Source of the DNA: Ferrimonas pelagia
GTDB lineage: Bacteria > Pseudomonadota > Gammaproteobacteria > Enterobacterales > Shewanellaceae
Length of the DNA: 64,000 nt
Assembly (NCBI RefSeq): GCF_039543565.1
Contig: NZ_BAABJZ010000007.1
Location: forward strand, 16,091 to 80,090
Direction: 5' to 3'
Both the position numbers and the translations under genes were made by a program. Positions 25,496-34,304 of the stretch are shown here, piece by piece. The notes below the pieces were generated by a model that ran no database searches, was not told the DNA's origin, and was given only the letters and a program-made list of their open reading frames with translations. Each line of letters starts with the position of its first letter. Within the stretch, counting starts at the first letter, position 1.

Positions 25496-27082
25496 TTAGT
25501 GTTCGCGGGTCTTGTGGAATTCGATGTCCGGGTAACGCTCCATGGTCAGGTTCAGGTTGACCATGGTCGGCGCGATGTAGGTCAGGCTGTCGCCGCCATC
25601 CAGCGCCAAGTTTACACCGGCTTTGCGGCGGAACTCGTCCAGCTTACGCTCATCGTCACAGGTCACCCAGCGCGCGGTTGCGACGCTGATCGGCTCATAC
25701 ACGGCTTCCACCTTGTACTCGGTGCGCAGACGCGCCACCACCACTTCAAACTGCAGCACCCCCACCGCGCCGACGATCAGATCGTTACGATCGATCGGAC
25801 GGAACACCTGTACTGCGCCCTCTTCGGATAGCTGAACCAGGCCCTTGAGCAGCTGCTTCTGCTTGAGCGGATCCTTCAGACGGATCCGACGGAACATCTC
25901 AGGGGCAAAGTTCGGAATGCCGGTGAACTTCAACGCTTCACCCTGAGAGAAGGTGTCACCGATCTGAATGGTGCCGTGGTTGTGCAGACCGATGATGTCA
26001 CCCGGGAAGGCTTCTTCCGCATGGGAGCGATCGCCCGCCATAAAGGTCACCGCATCGGAGATGCTGACGTCTTTGCCAATGCGCACATGGCGCATTTTCA
26101 TGCCCTTGCTGTACTTGCCGGAACAAATGCGCATAAAGGCGATGCGGTCACGGTGTTTCGGATCCATATTGGCCTGGATCTTAAACACAAAGCCGGAGAA
26201 CTTCTCATCACTGGCTTCGACCACGCGCACGTCGGTAGCGCGCGGCTGCGGCGCCGGCGCCCACTCGGTCAGGCCGTCCAGCATGTGGTCAACGCCGAAG
26301 TTACCCAGTGCGGTACCAAAGTACACCGGCGTCAGCTCGCCTTGCAGGAACAGCTCCAGATCAAACTCGTTGGATGCGCCTACCACCAGCTCCAGCTCCT
26401 CGCGCAGCTGCTCGGCCAGATCGTCACCAATGGCTTGGTCCAGCTCTGGGTTGTCCAAACCTTTAATCACATTCAGATCTTGAATGGTGTGGCCCTGACC
26501 GCTCTGGTACAGGATGGTCTCGTCGCGGTGCAGGTGGTAGACACCCTTAAACTCCTTGCCACAACCGATCGGCCAGGTGATGGGCGCGCACATCATGTTG
26601 AGCTCGCTTTCCACCTCGTCCATCACTTCCATTGGATCACGAATGTCGCGATCCAATTTGTTCATAAACGTCACAATCGGCGTGTCACGCAGGCGGGTCA
26701 CTTCCATCAGCTTGCGGGTTCGATCTTCCACACCCTTGGCGGCGTCGATCACCATCAAGCAGGAGTCCACCGCCGTCAGCGTACGGTACGTGTCTTCGGA
26801 GAAGTCTTCGTGTCCCGGGGTATCGAGCAGATTGACCAGCCGATCGTTGTACGGGAACTGCATCACCGAGGTGGTCACCGAGATCCCACGCTCTTTCTCC
26901 ATCTCCATCCAGTCAGACTTGGCGTGCTGACCAGAGCCACCCCGGCCTTTCACGGTACCGGCTTTTTGCAAGGCCTGTCCGAACAACAGCACCTTTTCGG
27001 TAATGGTGGTCTTACCCGCATCCGGGTGAGAAATGATCGCGAAAGTCCGGCGTTTACCGACTTCCTGCTGGAGCGTAGACAT
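25496..27082 (-). CDS. prfC: Peptide chain release factor 3
   Basis: GTPase that removes RF1/RF2 from the ribosome after termination. The 528-residue protein has the translational-GTPase motifs HPDAGKTTITE (P-loop), DTPGHEDF (G3) and FMNKLDRD (G4). ATG at 27082 gives the standard MSTLQQEV start and E. coli length. The region just before the ATG forms a hairpin that includes the GAGG/GGCGGG ribosome-site bases and ends in six T residues, so expression may be controlled at the leader. It has its own strong terminator. Confidence 0.97.
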   Translation of the reverse strand: MSTLQQEVGKRRTFAIISHPDAGKTTITEKVLLFGQALQKAGTVKGRGGSGQHAKSDWMEMEKERGISVTTSVMQFPYNDRLVNLLDTPGHEDFSEDTYRTLTAVDSCLMVIDAAKGVEDRTRKLMEVTRLRDTPIVTFMNKLDRDIRDPMEVMDEVESELNMMCAPITWPIGCGKEFKGVYHLHRDETILYQSGQGHTIQDLNVIKGLDNPELDQAIGDDLAEQLREELELVVGASNEFDLELFLQGELTPVYFGTALGNFGVDHMLDGLTEWAPAPQPRATDVRVVEASDEKFSGFVFKIQANMDPKHRDRIAFMRICSGKYSKGMKMRHVRIGKDVSISDAVTFMAGDRSHAEEAFPGDIIGLHNHGTIQIGDTFSQGEALKFTGIPNFAPEMFRRIRLKDPLKQKQLLKGLVQLSEEGAVQVFRPIDRNDLIVGAVGVLQFEVVVARLRTEYKVEAVYEPISVATARWVTCDDERKLDEFRRKAGVNLALDGGDSLTYIAPTMVNLNLTMERYPDIEFHKTREH

Positions 27083-27116
27083 AAAAAACCCGCCTCGAGG
27101 GAAAATCAAAGGCGGG
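27083..27116 (-). promoter_or_regulatory. Hairpin plus T-run directly before the prfC start codon
   Basis: On the minus strand CCCGCCT and AGGCGGG (plus arms 27089-27095 and 27110-27116) form a 7-bp stem with a 14-base loop. Six T residues follow and run into the ATG at 27082. The purine-rich arm overlaps the only ribosome-site candidate. Confidence 0.55.
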
Positions 27117-27394
27117 CATTATACCCGAAGTCCGAAGCAGTAAAAGGACAGCATGCGCAACAAACCGGCCCCAATCGGGCCTGATCCCAACAACCCGTCT
27201 CCAAAAACGCCTGGTATGGGTCACATTGTCCACCCCACTCGGACTTTGGCGGACTCTTTGATTTGAACAATATTTCACCGTGACTGCCCTCTAGTAGTTT
27301 GGTTTTTAGGCTCTTTTTTGCATTCATTCGCTCGTAACATGCCGCTACTTTTCGCCTGGCAACGTTGCTGCCACGTACTTAGGACATTTTACGG
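27117..27394. other. Intergenic region prfC / TonB receptor
   Basis: With the leader hairpin this makes 312 gene-free bases. It must hold the divergent promoters of prfC and the TonB operon. I see no convincing -35/-10 pair and no match to the Fur consensus. Confidence 0.4.
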
Positions 27395-29443
27395 ATGAAA
27401 TCAGTCAACTTACCCACACGATCCTCCATCGCCCTGGCGGTTGTCGCGGGTCTCCTGGCCAGCCACGCCAGCGCCGACGACAAAGTAGCCTTTTCTCTGG
27501 GCGAGATCATCGTCAGTGAGGACAGTGGTGTACGCGATATCGCTATCAATAATGTGATGACGGCAGAAACCATCAGCCTGATCGGGGCCAAGACCGCGGC
27601 AGACGCTTTGGACTACATTCCCGGCCTGCACGTGGCCCAATCTTCCCGCGGCGAACGCTTTGTCACCATGCAGGGCTTTGAGCAAGATCGCTTGCTGGTG
27701 CTATTGGATGGTGTCCCCTACTACCAGACCAACTCCGGCGCGCTGGATCTGAACCAACTGCCCGCCAGCATCATTGCCAAGATCGAGGTTACCAAAGGCG
27801 CCTCCTCGGTGCTCTACGGCCCCAACGGCATGGGCGGGGTGATCAACATCATTACCCGCACCGGTCAGGAAGGCTTTTCCGGTGAAGTCTCCGCCTCCGC
27901 CGGCCAATACGGTCAGAACTTCGAATCGGCCAGCCTAAGTTGGGGCCAAAACGGCTTCTCGGTATTTGCCTCGTTCGAACACCAAGGTCGTGACGCCTAT
28001 CGATTGTCCAGCGACTACGTGCCCGAGACCTCAATCAACCGCGTGTTTTATGGCGATCTGGCGAACGAAGTGATCATCGAGGAGGGCGGCAAACGCGATA
28101 ACTCCCACTTAGAATCGATCAATGCTTGGATCCGCGCCGGCTACTCAGACGATCGTACCGATGCATATATCAGCGTCTTTAGCCTGGATACCGAGCGCGG
28201 CCGTCCGCACAACACCCGCTCCAACCGAGTCTTTGAGGACTTCTCCAGCTTTGCCGAGGTTCCGGAATACAAAGACCAAGGGGTGGACATCAACCTCAGT
28301 CACCGCGTCACCGATGCCTTAACGCTGCGGGCATTGACCTACTACCACATGCACCGGGATACCTATCGCTCATTCTCAGGGCCGGATCACGCCGAAGTCT
28401 TAGCCGAAAGCTCATTCCATGACTACACCATTGGCACGGCCTTGTTTGCCGATCTCGCACTCGCCGACTGGAATACCCTGAGCACCTCGTTCAACTACAA
28501 GAACGATGTCCACAAGAAAAACAACAACGCCTTTGTAGCGCCTGACGAGTCCTACGACTGGGTTTACTCCGAGCTGGAAACCTTCTCAGTGGCGACCGAA
28601 AACACCTCACAGCTGGGCAATTTGACCTTGGTGGCCGGCTTGGCCTGGCACCATCAACGCGTAGTAAAAGATCAAGACGAAGCGGCCAACGACGATGACA
28701 GCAGCAACACGCTGGATCCTATGATCGGCGCCAGCTACGCCCTGTTTGACGGTAGCCGGATGTACGGCTCTATCGCCCAGAAAACCCGTTTTGCCACACT
28801 CGATGAGATGTACGATCGCGCCATCGGCAAGGTGCATGATCTCGATCCAGAGCGCAGCTTAAGCTACACCATGGGCTGGCAGAAGGACTTGAACAGCAAC
28901 TGGCTGAACCACGTCGACATGGGCCTGTTTTATCACGACGTCAAAGACAAGATCGCCTCTGGCTACGATGCCACCGTCGATGACGAGATCTACGGCAACA
29001 TCGGCAGCGCCGAGTACTATGGCGTCGAACTGGCACTGCACAGCCAGTTAACGGACACGCTCGATCTATCGGTTGATTACGCCTACACCCACGCGCGCAA
29101 TACCTCGGAAGATCGCGAGTCCGATTTCCTGCGCGATGTGCCACAGAACTCGGTCAGTGCCATCCTGCAGTGGACCGATCCCTACTTTAATATCCAGTCC
29201 AACGTGCGGATGCGCTACAAGAACAACGTGCTGATCAAAGACTATGACAGCACAACCAAAGACAGCAATGTCTGGGAAGATCGCATGCTGACCTTCGACA
29301 TGGGCGTCCGCAAAGACTTCTTACACCAGCAACTGACAGTGTATGCAAATGTCTACAACCTGATGGATGAGTTCTTCTACGAAGGCTACGGCCAACCCAA
29401 CTGGGGCCGCTACTTCGACATTGGCTTCACCTACCGCTTCTAA
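27395..29443 (+). CDS. TonB-dependent outer-membrane receptor
   Basis: A 682-residue receptor with signal peptide (about 1-27, ending ASA), a plug domain (about 45-160) containing VTMQGFEQDRLLVLLDGVPYY-type and EVTKGASSVLYGPNGMGGVIN blocks, and a 22-strand barrel ending in Phe (FTYRF). A possible TonB box is GEIIVSE near residues 36-42. It is closest in layout to siderophore, heme or cobalamin receptors; the substrate cannot be read from sequence. It heads an operon with a binding protein, permease and ATPase and its own TonB2 module. The stop is only 15 bases from the next start, with no terminator between. Confidence 0.92.
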   Translation: MKSVNLPTRSSIALAVVAGLLASHASADDKVAFSLGEIIVSEDSGVRDIAINNVMTAETISLIGAKTAADALDYIPGLHVAQSSRGERFVTMQGFEQDRLLVLLDGVPYYQTNSGALDLNQLPASIIAKIEVTKGASSVLYGPNGMGGVINIITRTGQEGFSGEVSASAGQYGQNFESASLSWGQNGFSVFASFEHQGRDAYRLSSDYVPETSINRVFYGDLANEVIIEEGGKRDNSHLESINAWIRAGYSDDRTDAYISVFSLDTERGRPHNTRSNRVFEDFSSFAEVPEYKDQGVDINLSHRVTDALTLRALTYYHMHRDTYRSFSGPDHAEVLAESSFHDYTIGTALFADLALADWNTLSTSFNYKNDVHKKNNNAFVAPDESYDWVYSELETFSVATENTSQLGNLTLVAGLAWHHQRVVKDQDEAANDDDSSNTLDPMIGASYALFDGSRMYGSIAQKTRFATLDEMYDRAIGKVHDLDPERSLSYTMGWQKDLNSNWLNHVDMGLFYHDVKDKIASGYDATVDDEIYGNIGSAEYYGVELALHSQLTDTLDLSVDYAYTHARNTSEDRESDFLRDVPQNSVSAILQWTDPYFNIQSNVRMRYKNNVLIKDYDSTTKDSNVWEDRMLTFDMGVRKDFLHQQLTVYANVYNLMDEFFYEGYGQPNWGRYFDIGFTYRF

Positions 29444-29458
29444 TAGATTGAGCTAGAT

Positions 29459-30439
29459 ATGCGCGCACTTTTCCTATGCGCAGCTCTGCTTTGCTCCGTG
29501 GCGTTTACCGCCGCGGGGCAACCCATCGAGCTGACCGATCACCGGGGCCGGCAAGTAAGCCTGCCCCAACCTGCCAGTCGAATCGTCTCGACCTATCTGC
29601 CCTCCACACTGTTTAGCCTCAGCCTCGGACTCGAACAACAGCTGGTCGGGATCGGCCAGTCCGATCGCCAACAGCGGTTTGTTGATCAGCTGTTAGGGGA
29701 GCACGATCCTATCGCCGTTGGCAGCCGCACTGCGGGACTCAACCTGGAGACCATCGTTGCGTTGCAGCCCGATCTGGTACTGATGCACGACAAAAAAGAT
29801 GGGATCCGCCTAGCCGCCATGCTCGAACAGTTGGGCCTCGCCGTGTTGTTGGTCAAAGCCGAAACCTTGGAAGAGGTGGACGCAACCTTAGGCATGATCG
29901 CCACAGCCACCGGCCGTCAGGCACAAGCCCAGCGGGTCCGTCAGGCCAATCTCACGTTGCGAAACGAGCTCGAGCAACGCCTACAAGGCGTCGCGCCAAG
30001 ACATCGAAGCTATTACGTCAAGCGGGATGATCTTTTCTCGACCGCCAGCGGCGAGATGTACCAGCACCAGATGCTGCAACTGGCCGGTTTAACCAACGTG
30101 GCCGCCGATCTTCGAGGTTTTTTCCCAAAAGTGGATGCGGAGCAGCTATTGCGCTGGCAGCCTCAGCTATTGGTGATCGAAGATGATGGCCTCAATCGTC
30201 CGCAACGCCAGCTCCAGCATGCCGGTGTTGTCCCGCTGCGCCAGTTGCCGCAGTTAACCCTGCCGGCGGACAGCCTCTGGTCCATGCCCTCCCCCTTTGC
30301 GTTGGCGGGTGCCTATTACCTGGCCAGCCAAGCCTACCCACAACGCTTTGCAACCGCGCAAGATCAGAATGTATTAGCCGATTACTATCAGCAGATCTTC
30401 AACCGCACCGATCTGCTGCCTAAGGCGCTGTGGCCATGA
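29459..30439 (+). CDS. Periplasmic binding protein of a FecCD/BtuCD-type ABC importer
   Basis: A 326-residue cluster A-III binding protein (BtuF/FhuD/FepB type): signal peptide (about 1-20), then LTDHRGRQVSLPQPASRIV, the long central helix region and a C-terminal lobe. LNLETIVALQPDLVLMHD is the typical mid-first-lobe motif. It delivers the receptor's ligand to the membrane permease. Ligand (iron-siderophore, heme, cobamide) is undetermined. The stop overlaps the permease start in ATGA. Confidence 0.88.
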   Translation: MRALFLCAALLCSVAFTAAGQPIELTDHRGRQVSLPQPASRIVSTYLPSTLFSLSLGLEQQLVGIGQSDRQQRFVDQLLGEHDPIAVGSRTAGLNLETIVALQPDLVLMHDKKDGIRLAAMLEQLGLAVLLVKAETLEEVDATLGMIATATGRQAQAQRVRQANLTLRNELEQRLQGVAPRHRSYYVKRDDLFSTASGEMYQHQMLQLAGLTNVAADLRGFFPKVDAEQLLRWQPQLLVIEDDGLNRPQRQLQHAGVVPLRQLPQLTLPADSLWSMPSPFALAGAYYLASQAYPQRFATAQDQNVLADYYQQIFNRTDLLPKALWP

Positions 30440-31473
30440 CCACTAAAGTTCGCCTCTGCACCCTGTGGACGCTGGGATCACTGCTGCTGCTCGCGCTGTT
30501 TATGGGGCGTTACGAAATTGGCGTGCAGGCGATTTTCCAATCGTTTGCCCGCTTGCCGGAGGTGCTCTATTGCCTCGCAAGCCGAAGTCCATTGCCTGAG
30601 GATCTGACCCCGGAGCAGCAAGTGTTCCTGCTGCTGAGACTGCCGCGCATCGTTCTGGCGCTGCTGATCGGGGCCGGATTGGCGCTGTCTGGTGCCGTGT
30701 ACCAAGGGGTCTTTCGCAACCCGCTGGTGTCACCGGACATTCTCGGTGTGACCTCGGGCTGCGTCTTTGGTGCGGCGCTGGGCCTGCTGTGGCCTCAAGG
30801 CGGCTGGTTATGGGTTCAGGCTTGCGCCTTGCTGTTTGGCCTCGCCGCCGCCTTTGCGTCTATGACCATCGCAGCGCGTTTGGGGCAAGGCAGCTTGTTG
30901 CTGTTGATCATGACCGGGATCATCGTCGGATCGATGTTTAGCGCCGGCCTGATGATCCTCAAAACCCTGGCGGATCCCTATGGTGAATTACCCGCGATCG
31001 TCTTCTGGCTAATGGGCTCCTTGTCGGCGGCCAGTTGGTCAAACGTGGCACAAGTGCTGCCCTTGGCGCTGTTTGGTTATGCTCTGTTCCATCTGTATCG
31101 CTATCGCCTCAACGTCCTCTGTCTGGGGGATCGCCCCAGTCAAAGCTTGGGGCTGGATCCGGTCAAGCTGCGCTATGGCTTGATCGCCATGGCCTCCTGT
31201 GTGGTCGCCGCCTGCGTCGCCAGCGTGGGACAGATCGCCTGGATCGGGCTGGTGATCCCGCACATGGTGCGCACCTTTACCGGCTCCGATCACCTCAGTT
31301 TGATCCCCTTGTCCACCCTCTTTGGCGGCGCCTTTTTACTCTTGTCCGACAGCTTTGCCCGCTCAGCGTTTGCCGTCGAGGTGCCTGTCGGGATCGTAAC
31401 CTCCTTGATCGGCGCGCCTCTGTTTGCGTACCTGCTGTTTCGCCGCCAAAGCCAGGGAGGTCATCATGCTTGA
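30436..31473 (+). CDS. FecCD-family ABC transporter permease
   Basis: A 345-residue inner-membrane permease with about ten hydrophobic segments. Family hallmarks: LRLPRIVLALLIGAGLALSG, VYQGVFRNPLVSPDILGVTSG, and the ATPase-coupling region GQIAWIGLVIPHMVR. It forms the channel for the binding protein and ATPase next to it. ATG at 30436 sits in the ATGA overlap; a GTG two codons earlier is less likely. It overlaps the ATPase gene by eight bases. Confidence 0.93.
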   Translation: MTTKVRLCTLWTLGSLLLLALFMGRYEIGVQAIFQSFARLPEVLYCLASRSPLPEDLTPEQQVFLLLRLPRIVLALLIGAGLALSGAVYQGVFRNPLVSPDILGVTSGCVFGAALGLLWPQGGWLWVQACALLFGLAAAFASMTIAARLGQGSLLLLIMTGIIVGSMFSAGLMILKTLADPYGELPAIVFWLMGSLSAASWSNVAQVLPLALFGYALFHLYRYRLNVLCLGDRPSQSLGLDPVKLRYGLIAMASCVVAACVASVGQIAWIGLVIPHMVRTFTGSDHLSLIPLSTLFGGAFLLLSDSFARSAFAVEVPVGIVTSLIGAPLFAYLLFRRQSQGGHHA

Positions 31474-32767
31474 GATCAACAAGCTGTGCTGCAACCTTGG
31501 CGAGCGCACCATTCTCCAGGACGTATCGCTGAGCTTAAAGCCGGGCGAATTTCTGGCGGTTCTCGGCGCCAATGGCGTGGGTAAATCCACCTTACTGAAT
31601 TGCCTGCTCGGCAGCGCGGATATCACCCAAGGCACACTGCTTTGGCAGGGTTGTCCACTCGAACGCATGAGCCGAAGCGAGCGTGCCCGTACCCTCGCGC
31701 TGGTGCCGCAACAACAGGAAGTGGCGTTCTCCTTTAGCGCCGAGCAGATGGTACTCATGGGCAGAACACCCCACTTAGGGGCCTTTCAGTCGCCCAGCCA
31801 GACCGATCTGCACCATGCACGCCGAACGCTCAACGAGCTGGGCGCGGGCCATCTCGCCAGGTGTCAGTTCAATCAACTCTCAGGCGGCGAGCGCCAATTG
31901 GTCTTGTTGGCCCGGGCCATGCTCCAAAGCGAGTCGGTGCTGCTGCTCGATGAGCCCACCAACCACCTGGACTTTCGCAACCGCTACCACATCCTAAATA
32001 CCGTCAAACAGCGATGTCGCGAACACGGCACCTCCGTCATTGCGATTTTGCACGATCCGAACCTTGCCAGCATGTACGCCGACCAAGTGCTGATGCTGGC
32101 ACAAGCTCACACCTTGGCTTACGGTCCCAGCGCTGACGTAATGACCAGCCAAAACATTTCTCAGCTTTATGGCTTACCGACATGTAGCCATCGCGTCATG
32201 GATCAGGAGATCTTTATGCCCCAATCCCTGCCTCCCTCTTCTGCGACGAACATCGCTATTGTCACAGGCCCCTCAGGATCAGGTAAAACCACGACTTTGA
32301 TGGCGCTATATGCACACTGTCAGCAGCAAAAGCAGCCCGTTCGCGGAATTCTGTGCCCCGGCACGATGCGTGATGGCCGGCGCTTTAGCAGTGAGATCAT
32401 CAACCTCGCGGATGGTCAGCGGCGGCCTTTCGGCCAACGCACCGATGAGCTGGATCCCATCACCAACACCCGTTTTCGCTTTGACCCACACGGGTTGGCT
32501 CTCGGGCAGCAAGCCTTATCCCCCACCAGCCATCATCCAGACACAACCTGGATCATGGATGAAGTGGGTCCGATGGAGTTAGAGGGGCAAGGCTATGGCT
32601 CGACATTGGCACCACTGCTTGCCCTTCCCGGTGGTAAGCACATCTGGGTGGTACGACCGGATCTCGTTGAACGGGTGGTCCAACGCTGGCAACTGCAACC
32701 GGCAGCCGTGATCGATGCAGCCGACAGTGATGCGCTAACACAACTCAAGGAGTTCGTTGCCCTATGA
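31466..32767 (+). CDS. ABC importer ATPase fused to a THEP1-like NTPase domain
   Basis: A 433-residue two-domain protein. Residues 1-245 form a FecE/BtuD-type ABC ATPase: Walker A GANGVGKS (34-41), Q-loop, signature LSGGE (138-142), Walker B LLLDEP (159-164), H-loop His196. Residues 261-433 form a second P-loop NTPase: GPSGSGKT (268-275) and the THEP1-type Walker B DEVGPMEL (365-372). Usual ATPases of this class stop near residue 255. ATG at 31466 has GGGAGG five bases upstream. An AGGAG with ideal spacing precedes Met251 (32216), so the NTPase domain may also be made alone. Substrate and role of the second domain are unknown. Confidence 0.88.
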   Translation: MLEINKLCCNLGERTILQDVSLSLKPGEFLAVLGANGVGKSTLLNCLLGSADITQGTLLWQGCPLERMSRSERARTLALVPQQQEVAFSFSAEQMVLMGRTPHLGAFQSPSQTDLHHARRTLNELGAGHLARCQFNQLSGGERQLVLLARAMLQSESVLLLDEPTNHLDFRNRYHILNTVKQRCREHGTSVIAILHDPNLASMYADQVLMLAQAHTLAYGPSADVMTSQNISQLYGLPTCSHRVMDQEIFMPQSLPPSSATNIAIVTGPSGSGKTTTLMALYAHCQQQKQPVRGILCPGTMRDGRRFSSEIINLADGQRRPFGQRTDELDPITNTRFRFDPHGLALGQQALSPTSHHPDTTWIMDEVGPMELEGQGYGSTLAPLLALPGGKHIWVVRPDLVERVVQRWQLQPAAVIDAADSDALTQLKEFVAL

Positions 32768-33465
32768 GCCTGACTTCATCCACAGCCGGAGCCGCTCCGC
32801 CCTTTCATCGCCTCGTTACGCTGATCCAGCCCTTAAGCTTACTGTCTCTGGCATTGGTGTCGATGGGGCTGATATTCGACACCTTGGACGGGGCTATCTT
32901 GTTAGCCAGCTCCAACAAAAAGGTGTTACTGCAATTGGCTGCGCTGCTGATCTGCCTATGCGCTCTGGTGCCATTACGTCAGCCAACCTTACAAAGACGG
33001 CTCACCCTCGGCGCTTTGTCCATGGCGACAATCTTGCTGATCATCAGTACCTTCGTTGTGCCCCATAGCAGCGACAACATCATGTTGACCTATCTATGGG
33101 CACACCTATTTTTTGTTTCTCGTCCATTGGCCGTCGGTTTCGCCCTAATTAGTGCCTGGGGTCTCTATCTCACCGCAACGGTTCGCCATCGTCGACTTCA
33201 AGAGATCAGTGAGATCTACGCCCTGTTGGCTGGGACCCTATTTCTGGGAGGAGAGATCGCGGGTGCCTGGTGGGCCTTTGAAGGCTGGGGACGCAGTTGG
33301 GGCTGGAGCGACAATTTCATGTTCTCAGCCATGGTCTATCTGATGCTCATCTTAGCATTTCACCTGCCTCGCACTGTGCTGCGCAAACGCGCTCACCACA
33401 ACTTGGCACAAGCGGCAGTTCTAGCTCTGACTGCACTGACCTTAGTGGGGTATCGAATATTATGA
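32764..33465 (+). CDS. CcsA/CcmC-like membrane protein with Trp-rich heme-handling motif
   Basis: A 233-residue protein with six or seven hydrophobic segments. Residues 167-184 (GAWWAFEGWGRSWGWSDN) resemble the Trp-rich WWD motif of CcsA/ResC/CcmC, the heme-handling proteins of cytochrome c maturation, though WSDN replaces the usual WD. Candidate His ligands are at 101 and 114. It is shorter than CcsA. It overlaps the upstream ATPase and the downstream ResB-like gene, each in ATGA, so it is firmly part of this uptake operon. A heme-handling or heme-reducing role is inferred from the motif. Confidence 0.65.
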   Translation: MSLTSSTAGAAPPFHRLVTLIQPLSLLSLALVSMGLIFDTLDGAILLASSNKKVLLQLAALLICLCALVPLRQPTLQRRLTLGALSMATILLIISTFVVPHSSDNIMLTYLWAHLFFVSRPLAVGFALISAWGLYLTATVRHRRLQEISEIYALLAGTLFLGGEIAGAWWAFEGWGRSWGWSDNFMFSAMVYLMLILAFHLPRTVLRKRAHHNLAQAAVLALTALTLVGYRIL

Positions 33466-34304
33466 TCCGTATTTTAGCTTCCATGATGGCCGGCTTTTGG
33501 TTGATCGCTCTGACGGTCTTGTGGTTTGCCTTAGGCGTTTGGTTGTGCCAAAGCGCAGAGTTGAAAGCGGCTTTTCGAAGCCTGAACACGCTGCCAATGC
33601 TCGCATGGCCAGAAGCGCTGACGGCAACGCCAATAGTGATTGGCTGGATCCTCGTTTTGTTTGTGTTGATGGCTGGCCTGGTGATCAATACAAGCCTCTG
33701 TACATGGAAAAGCCTGTGGCCTATGTGGCGCCAGCGTCGGTGGCGCCACCATCAAATTCTACTTGCCCCAGTCCATGTTTTGACCGTAACCATTTTTCTC
33801 TGCCACGGACTCGACCTGATGTTTCTGCATGGTCACAAAGAGTTCCGGTTACATCCCGGTGAAAGCCTGACATTCGCCGATAAGACGCTGACCTTAGAAG
33901 AGGTGTACCATCAAGGACCCTTGTCAGGACTGGCATTGGATGAGCAGGGCCGACACATACAGGGGCGGATCACACGCCGCACCGTGGAACAATTTGATCC
34001 CCGTTTGCATGGCGGTCGTTTTGTCATTACCCATGAGCAGGGTGCCCCAGAGATCGCCAAGGCAAACTTCCTTAACCCCTATAGCAAAGGAACTTTCTTT
34101 GTCGTGATCACCGACGTCTTTGCCCATGAAGTGGATGGTCAATGGCAGCCTGGGGTGTTTTTCAGTGTTTTTTATAACCCGTTAATTAAGGTCTTTTTTC
34201 TCTTTTACGGATTGCTGTTCGCCAGTTTACTAATCCATGTGGCTTATCGCCTCTATCTGCTGACACAGCACCCCAGCAATAAGGGGGTCTTATGCTCCAC
34301 ATGA
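33462..34304 (+). CDS. ResB-like small membrane protein
   Basis: A 280-residue protein with two N-terminal hydrophobic segments (about 8-28 and 55-76), a third near 103-123 rich in His (HVLTVTIFLCHGLDLMFLHGH), a ~110-residue extracytoplasmic domain and a last helix near 240-265. This four-helix plan with a large periplasmic part recalls ResB/Ccs1, the partner of CcsA in system II cytochrome c maturation, but similarity is weak. ATG at 33462 overlaps the previous stop. No thioredoxin-like or cytochrome c gene is near, which argues for a role tied to uptake rather than maturation. Confidence 0.5.
   Translation: MIRILASMMAGFWLIALTVLWFALGVWLCQSAELKAAFRSLNTLPMLAWPEALTATPIVIGWILVLFVLMAGLVINTSLCTWKSLWPMWRQRRWRHHQILLAPVHVLTVTIFLCHGLDLMFLHGHKEFRLHPGESLTFADKTLTLEEVYHQGPLSGLALDEQGRHIQGRITRRTVEQFDPRLHGGRFVITHEQGAPEIAKANFLNPYSKGTFFVVITDVFAHEVDGQWQPGVFFSVFYNPLIKVFFLFYGLLFASLLIHVAYRLYLLTQHPSNKGVLCST

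Noticed and set aside
27117..27394. Fur box upstream of the TonB operon
   Set aside because: No stretch resembling the GATAATGATAATCATTATC pattern was found by eye.
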